Assembly (NCBI GenBank): GCA_034509755.1
Contig: CM067539.1
Coordinates: forward strand, 57,360,513 to 57,424,512
From: Anisodus tanguticus
Lineage: Eukaryota; Streptophyta; Magnoliopsida; Solanales; Solanaceae
Direction: 5' to 3'
Length of the DNA stretch: 64,000 nucleotides
A program made the position numbers and the translations under genes. Positions within the stretch are counted from its first letter, which is position 1. The number at the start of each line of letters is the position of its first letter. Below the pieces are notes generated by a model. The model was not told the origin of the DNA. It saw nothing but the letters and a program-made list of their open reading frames with translations, and searched no databases. This document shows, one piece after another, positions 57,750-64,000 of this stretch.

Positions 57750-59832
57750 ATGCGTCTAAGGTCCGGTAAGAAAATGAACCCCGAGTCCAGTCCACATCCT
57801 AAACAAAATCCTCCCAGAAGGAACAATGAACTAGCATCCTCCTCGGGTATGCCTACATTGGTTGATACTCCTCCACTTCCTCCATCAACCCAAGTTGTGG
57901 AAGAATTTAGCCAATCTGAAGGTCCATCCATAATGACCATGTCTTTTATTAGACAACAGATCGACTTGGGCATCCACGATATTATGTACCAAGTTTCTAA
58001 AAAGTTGACTAACATTGTGAAGCCGATGGTACATAATGAGGTTCATCAAGCGAGGGAGATGGAAACCAATTGAATGCACCCAGGAGAATGTTCGGCTAGT
58101 TCTGCCATCCCTCTGATGAGTGGTGTTATTCAGCATGAGACCGTGACTCCCGGTGTTGTTTCTCAGCCACATGTGCATCAGCTAGTGCCTACTCAGGTGC
58201 AACCAGTAGCATACCTAGGAACACAAGCCTAATCGACCGGCAACCAACACACTGCATGGTGGCGATGCCGAACCTTGGGGGGAAAATGTGCCACTTGACC
58301 AAGCGAGTTTGTAGTATGGGCGATCAACATATCTCGGAGACCAGTTCAAGATCCAGGACACTTTGGATTGCTACCCTTTATGCCGTACGTTTCTACGAAC
58401 GGCCCTACGATACAACGGACAATGTTGTCCAGCCGAATTGGCAGTCGATGGCCCCTGACTATGACTTAGCTCAGCTATCTAGTGACGCTGTTTATAGTGG
58501 AATACCATTCCAGCAGTCATTGCCAGTACCCAATCCATACCTTCCAGGAAGCGTAAATTTTCTAAGAACGACCGATGTCCGAAAAGAGCAGCCATGAATA
58601 TTATTCCACCTTATCCTCAAGCTCCGTTAGCCGTTCTAGGAGATCTGGTTACAGGCTTTGGTGGCCATACCCAATATCGGTAATGGGGCATTACCCCACC
58701 TATTGGTAATGGCCAGCAGACCACCTACAACCTTCAAAACCCTGTCCAACAAAGTGCAGAATGGAGCCGCCAGTGCAGAACGCCTACCAGCCGAATCCAG
58801 TCGAGAATCGACAGAGGATGGCACAACTGATAAACACAAAAATTATTGCTAATACTATGAAGAGGTACTTCGGCGTCCAATTGAAACCTATGGACATGCC
58901 TGTTTATAAGAAGCCTTACCCCGATTGGGTAGATCGGATAACACCTTTGCCGAGGGGCTTCAAAATACCGGTTTGCCATCTTCTCTAGCGACGATGACAA
59001 ATTCACTATCGAGCACATCAGTAGATTTACTTCCCAATGAGGCAAGGCTGGCCATAATGAGTATCACAAGTTGCAGAACTATTCCCTCTCTCTCTAACGG
59101 GAAAACCTTCGCATGGTAATCCTCCTTGCCTCATGATTCCATACAGAGCTGGGTTGACATGGAGGGTTGCTTCCATGATAGGTTCTATTTGCCCCAACCT
59201 CAGGTTACCATGATTGATCTAACGAATCTCAAGCAACATGTCGATGAATCGTCTACCGATTTTATAAAAAAATTTAGAAAAAAGGTTGGGAAATACATCG
59301 TACACTTCCCGAGTCTGAGTGTGCCCACATGATAATCAACAACATGCACCCTCAGTTAAAGGAGAAGTTGGTGGGACAATCCTGCTTTGACCTGAGCAAT
59401 TAGATGAAAAGGCTAGACAAATAGAGTAGTACGTTTAGTATAAGATCCAACCAAAATCGAGGCTCCCATTTGGTATTATCATTGAAACGGATGAGTCCGA
59501 CTCAGAGTCAGCCGACTGTATACGACACAATGGTGGCCAAAATTGTTAGGGGTAAGGTTTATTCTTGCCCAACCTTAAAAGTCGTAAAAGACAAGGAGAT
59601 GAGTTCATCCGATGACAAGGTGGGTTACTCGTTTGACATCATGAAGAAAAATCAGATCTTTGATCATCTACTCAAAGATAAACAAATTCGGCTGCTTGAT
59701 GGTCATATGATTCCGCCTGCCGAGGAACTCAAAGATAAGAAGTACTTTAAGTGGTATAATTCATATAGTCACTTTGTGTGGTCTTCAGAAAGGCGATCTA
59801 GAAGGGCATCAAAGAGGAAAGGTTCAGGTTAG
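57750..59832 (+). pseudogene. Ty3/gypsy gag, decayed
   Basis: The N-terminal part (57750-58073) is Pro/Ser-rich with MRLRSGKK. The retrotransposon gag domain lies at 58930-59330: EHISRFTSQ-like text, YSLSLSNGKTFAW, IQSWVDMEGCFHDRFY and KKFRKKVGKY. The C-terminal zinc-finger region at 59640-59770 reads KDKQIRLLDGHMIPPAEELK then KYFKWYNSYSH, where relatives have CKWHNSWSH, so the zinc-binding Cys and His are lost. Frameshifts and stops occur at about 58074, 58570-58850, 59119 and 59332. Confidence 0.75.
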
Positions 59833-60999
59833 CCGACAAGAGTATTATGAAATGTCCATTGATACCGACCCATTTCCTGCGATATAAATATCTATGGTAT
59901 CTTTTGCTAAGCCCTATGAGTCAAGGGATACTAAAGGAAAATAGCCGATGAAAAGGGTGTGGGTCCCAAAAAACCTATCGAAGGGGAAAAGGCCACAAGG
60001 ACCTCTGTGTTCAACCGGTTAGGCAACCTACATGACATTCGTGATGACAGGCAGCGAGCTAGGAGCAGTTTTCATGGCCGTCCTAAATAATCGAGGACGT
60101 TGAATGAGAACTTTAGGAACAAACCATGAGGTTCATAAGGGTCTCGATCGATGCCAGTCATAGGCCTAGGTGGCTAGTACGAATAGCAACCTACCGACAA
60201 CAAAGCATGCCTCGAATAGATGAAGAACCACTTCCTAAAACCAAACAGAGGGTGGTCGAGTTTAACGTAAACAAAGGTATTTTGTTCTTACGTATCACGG
60301 TGAGAGATGAGAACCAGACGAGACCCCGGAGGATGATTAAACCAGCCGCCAACACATAAGAGGGAAGTGGTCTGTCAATCAGACTCCCAAAAAGAAAGAG
60401 GCGCCACCAAGAGTCGCATCCAAGACTCAAAAATAAGGATGCAACGTGCCATGGCCTTGCGTAAGATGCAACAAACATTGCATCTAATTTCCAACACCAA
60501 GGAAGCCAAAAATTAGGAGATTCATGAGTCTGCCGTAGCCGAGGCTATCGAGCGGGCATTCGACTCAATTATTCAAGGGCAATATTGCCTGGAGGAAGGC
60601 GTCGGGTCAACTAGAGCTAGATGAACAACCTACCAACAACCCGATGGAGGAACACAGGCAAGAGAATATGACCCCATACGGACCTATAACCGAGGCAATC
60701 CCATAGATCATGTAGAGGATTCAGTTAGAGGACCCCAACCGATCCTTATTTATCTCCAAGAAATGGAATAAATGAGCTTCTAGTCAGCCAAATTAGATAA
60801 AGAAGGGGACTTTATCCTCGATTTGTTTAGCCATAACCAGGTTAATGAGATGTGGGCAGACATTGACATGGTCAATCTAATCCCATGTGAGTTTTAGGCC
60901 AGCCGCTCCGCACCGGATAGCCTAGAAGGTGATGTTTTCATAGAAGACATAGAATGGGTAACAATAGCCGATACTTCGGCTATGGACACTTTGAGCACT

Positions 61000-61445
61000 G
61001 TATTTGGTGCATCTATAGAAGATATGGTTAAAAACCTCAAATCTATTTACTCAAGGCTTACATTAATGACAAAAGTATTAGTCGGGTGTTTGTCGACAAT
61101 GGGGCTGTGCTGAATGTGATGCCGCTGCTTACCTTGAAGGATCTTAACAAAACAAATGAGGATCTCATCCCAAATAATATGAAAATGGCTAGCTTTATGG
61201 GAGAAGCCTCTGAAGCATTGGGGATTCTAGTAGCAGAAATCATTGTAGGTCCTAAGACGGTCATGTATGCCTTCTTTGTAATAGATAGCAAGCCATCATA
61301 CACCATTCTGCTAGGCAGAGACTGGATTCACACAAGCCGATGCCTTCATTCTACCATGCATCAAAAGCTCATCTTTTGGGAAGGAGACAAGATAGAAATC
61401 ATCCCAGCGGATGATAACCCGTTTCGACCGGGGTTTAGAATGTAG
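61000..61445 (+). pseudogene. Ty3/gypsy aspartic protease
   Basis: An open block has VFVDNGAVLNVMP, in which the usual D(S/G/T)G reads DNG, followed by VIDSKPSYTILLGRDWIHTS and KLIFW. LLGRDWIH is typical of Ty3 Tat-type proteases. The stop is at 61443. No reverse transcriptase follows. 59833-60999 is a decayed linker with scattered charged frames and many stops. Confidence 0.75.
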
Positions 61446-61555
61446 AGGTTGTCCTCTATTCACCATATGTGGCTCGCATAGCCATCACGGAGCATAAAGA
61501 AGATGGATCTTGGGAATCCTGTAATCTTACCTCGCGAGGGTTTGAAATAAAATAA

Positions 61556-64000
61556 TTAGCCGAACCACGACTTACCTTGGAGGATTTAAATGGTTGAGGA
61601 AACCCAAATCTTACAAGGCTGTAGGAAGGTCACTTGGCACCTGGACGGCAGGATCAACTGGCAAAGAAGTAGTCGTATTCGAAGAATGATGTACTTCGAC
61701 ACCACTTCGGAAGGAGTAGCAGGTAATGACTGATTTACATGAGAAAGTTTGCCTCTCCATTCGGCACACTCATTTTCCAGTTGGGCCAGTTGTTCATTCA
61801 TTACCCATCTTCAGATCCGATTCCCAAACAACTTGTTGATTACCAAGCTCCGTATCTCGTTATCTAGATGGCGGCATTGCCGAAACAAAGAAGAGCGGGA
61901 GAAATCGTGGGTTTTAATAGTTGAGTTCAGGGCACTTATTTTAGGGGTTATAGACCTTATCTCTGCCTAGATCTTATCTAATTCTGCTTGCAATTAGGAC
62001 CACCGTCCCTGCAAATTGTGCCTTCGATCGACACTTCACTGCCTCTCCTCATTTACCTAGGAAAAAGTAGCTTGAACATGCTACTTTTATTGCCGAAGAG
62101 ATCCCAAGCGTTGCAGAGCTGCGGCTGCTTCATCACGACTATCTTTGGCCGCCTTGTGTAAAGAGAATATGTCATTCAAATACAAGGCTATGTCATTATA
62201 GGCGTCGAGCTGGAGAGTCATTCGCCTCCTTCGACAACTGGAACAAAGGTCCTCAATGCATGAAGTTCCTCCTTGCTAGTGGGGATGCCCTTGGCTAGAA
62301 ACTCCTCAACTCGCTCTTCATGAACACCAACCGGCAAAGAAGGTGAAGGTACAATGTCGCCTGAGCCAAAATACTACAAAAGTACATCCTCAGGTATGAC
62401 CTCGGCTAACGCCTCTGAGTTATCAATTGGGTTGGCTTTAGCCGAGGGATTTTCTCTATTTGTCTCCTGTACGAAAATGACAGTTTCAGAAGAGAGGCAA
62501 AAGTCTAGAGACACTTGATAACAAGACTGGAAGGAAAATGATATACCTCTATGGTTACATCAAACTCTTTGGCTGCCTCAACAGGAGAAACTCTGTTATT
62601 GAGGCTAGCCGATTGGAGAATCATGTGGATGTTTGGAAGTACGAACCAAAGAGGACGTCCCTCCGGCATAAAGAAAGGCATCATGAACTTTCCGCCGCCT
62701 ATTGCGCCTTATTAATAGTGGCTCCTAAAAGACAAAACCAGGAAACATGAGTAATGAAAGGTAGCCGATACAAAGGTAATCGAAGGCAGATAAGGGATAT
62801 ACCTCATCATCCTCCTATTCAGAAATAGGACTTCGGCTCCGCGAGATCTTTCTTCCCTAAGCTCACAAATAACAACCCCTTCACCTAGCCTGAGTTGCTT
62901 TAAAATGGATTGCCTAGGCAACATATATCCTTTGGTAGGAGTGGTCTCCAAATCAACAAACCCGGAGGGGGATGAAGTTACTGAAAGATCATAAAAAGTG
63001 TTAGCCTAGAATGTATAAGAAATTTTGGCCAACATATATGTAGAAAAAATAATTCACCTTTTCTCTTCGGCTGCCATAGCCTGACGGAAGACCAAGAGGC
63101 AGTAGGCCTAGCCGAATCGATGGAAACCACCTTTGAATGACCCTCTTTTGTCTTTGTCTTAGCAACTGGTGGGTTTTTCTTCTTCGACTGGACTAGCTGA
63201 TCACTCTGTTTTTCCTGGATCAGCCGATTGTAGTAGACTTCCAGGGAGGATTGGAAGAATTTTTCTTTGGCTACCTTCCACCAGTCAACAAAAGCAACAG
63301 TGGTGTTAGACATTGGGGAGAATAGCTGCCAGACGAAAAGTGCAAGCTTATCAAGATTATGAGTGGCTACCTCCTCTGTCTGCTTGGCATTTAAAGAGTA
63401 ACGGTGGGTCGAATGAGCAACACTACATGGTGGGGCCATGGTATGTGCTTCGTCAGGCCAAATTGTGATGCCACAAAGTTAGGTCGATAGAGCTCTATGG
63501 TCAACTTGTTAAGCCTAGAATTGTGCTTCAAGCCTCCCAAAAGATCCCTAGCCATAAGGATACACCCCCACACTCGATTCATGACCTTCACCGAGTGAAT
63601 GAAAGGTTGTCATCGGCTATTTGATTAACCCAATCGGGAGTGGCCCATCTTTCAAAGACCGATTGCCAATCAGCGTAATGGTCTCGAGACAGACTATGCA
63701 GGGTGGACACTGCAGTGAAAACATCCTGGGGTACAAGAAGTGTTCCCCGGAGAGTGTCGGCTAACACCGGCGGATCTAATGGAGAACGGCTTTCATGAAA
63801 ATCATCAGGGATGAACTCTGGGAAATAAAAAATGATCCACAACTAAAGGAACACAGAGGACCGGCCAAAGTATCCAGATTTTGAGAATCCTTAACCTAGC
63901 TTGAGCATCTCCCAAAGCTATGTACAAGTAAGCCAAGATGAGGGATGCCCAACTGACATCCTCTCCTGAAATGGCCAAAGCCACATAAATCTCCAGCTCC
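61556..64000 (-). pseudogene. Antisense plant-mobile-domain gene in the Tat-like element, partial
   Basis: From the window edge leftward, the minus strand reads EIYVALAISGEDVSWASLI then LAYLYIALGDAQA (63900-64000), and ELYRPNFVASQFGLTKHIPW (about 63440-63500), both typical of the plant mobile domain. Next comes DWWKVAKEKFFQSS (about 63270) and a Lys-rich segment (QSKKKNPPVAKTKTKEGH, about 63150). Further down are an exon/intron-like region and a coiled-coil-like block EQLAQLENECAEWRGKL (about 61750-61800). Frameshifts near 63000, 63600 and 63845 break it. The 5' end lies beyond the window. Confidence 0.65.

Larger units (their letters stand above)
56976..64000 (+). mobile_element. Tat-like Ty3/gypsy element lacking RT-INT, open at the window edge
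   Basis: The 5' LTR, PBS, gag and protease are present in order. The protease stop (61443) is followed by about 110 bases and then an antisense gene with a plant mobile domain, without any RT, RNase H or integrase. Tat-lineage elements are known for additional ORFs, including antisense ones, between pol and the 3' LTR. The 3' LTR is not in the window. This copy probably arose by deletion of about 3 kb or represents a non-autonomous derivative. Confidence 0.72.

Overview
The window looks like repeat-rich nuclear DNA of a dicot plant, most likely Solanaceae or a close relative. This rests on the JAZ gene, the Ty1/copia and Tat-type Ty3 elements, the RTE LINE with a GTT tail, a solendovirus-like integrated pararetrovirus, and a Mutator-like element carrying a Ulp1-type gene. 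The genus cannot be fixed from sequence alone. Only one ordinary host gene is well supported: a small JAZ/TIFY jasmonate repressor on the minus strand at 34934-36584. Almost everything else is transposon or virus derived and broken.

Layout. 1-155: LINE fragment. 535-3220: tandem duplication whose two copies carry different MITEs. 3387-3648: short LTR fragment between 29-bp direct repeats. 4655-4799: hairpin. About 5.3-17.7 kb: decayed Kaonashi-type Mutator-like element, with a plus-strand DUF1985/Ulp1-protease gene (6423-9208) convergent with a minus-strand MuDR transposase (13660-17617). Its introns and centre are packed with the palindrome TTGTTGCAACAA and a 172-bp tandem repeat. It has been hit by a solo LTR (11223-13518, TSD CAACA) and a non-autonomous hAT (15986-16793, 8-bp TSD).

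18.2-27.5 kb: full-length minus-strand Ty1/copia element (19324-27542, TSD GATAT). Its right LTR is interrupted by a 1.03-kb copy of the DNA just outside its left LTR, including a tRNA-derived SINE, plus a stray gag fragment. 28.7-33.6 kb: second, smaller Ty1/copia element with clear PBS, PPT and TSD. 34.9-36.6 kb: JAZ gene. About 37.3-41.2 kb: RTE LINE with an internal deletion. 41559-41830: CACTA MITE. 42156-43959: decayed plant-mobile-domain gene.

45.8-53.7 kb: a three-layer nest. A foldback-like palindrome built of about 167-bp tandem units was split by a hAT element (46050-52517). The hAT was in turn split by a caulimovirid-derived insertion (46099-50137) flanked by a 36-bp duplication. 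55713-56804: TRIM-like mini-retrotransposon. 56976 to the end: Tat-like Ty3 element with LTR, PBS, gag and protease. It lacks RT, RNase H and integrase, and passes directly into an antisense plant-mobile-domain ORF that runs off the window.

Boundaries given with TSDs were read base by base. Intergenic descriptions and family names rest on recognition of motifs, not on database searches.
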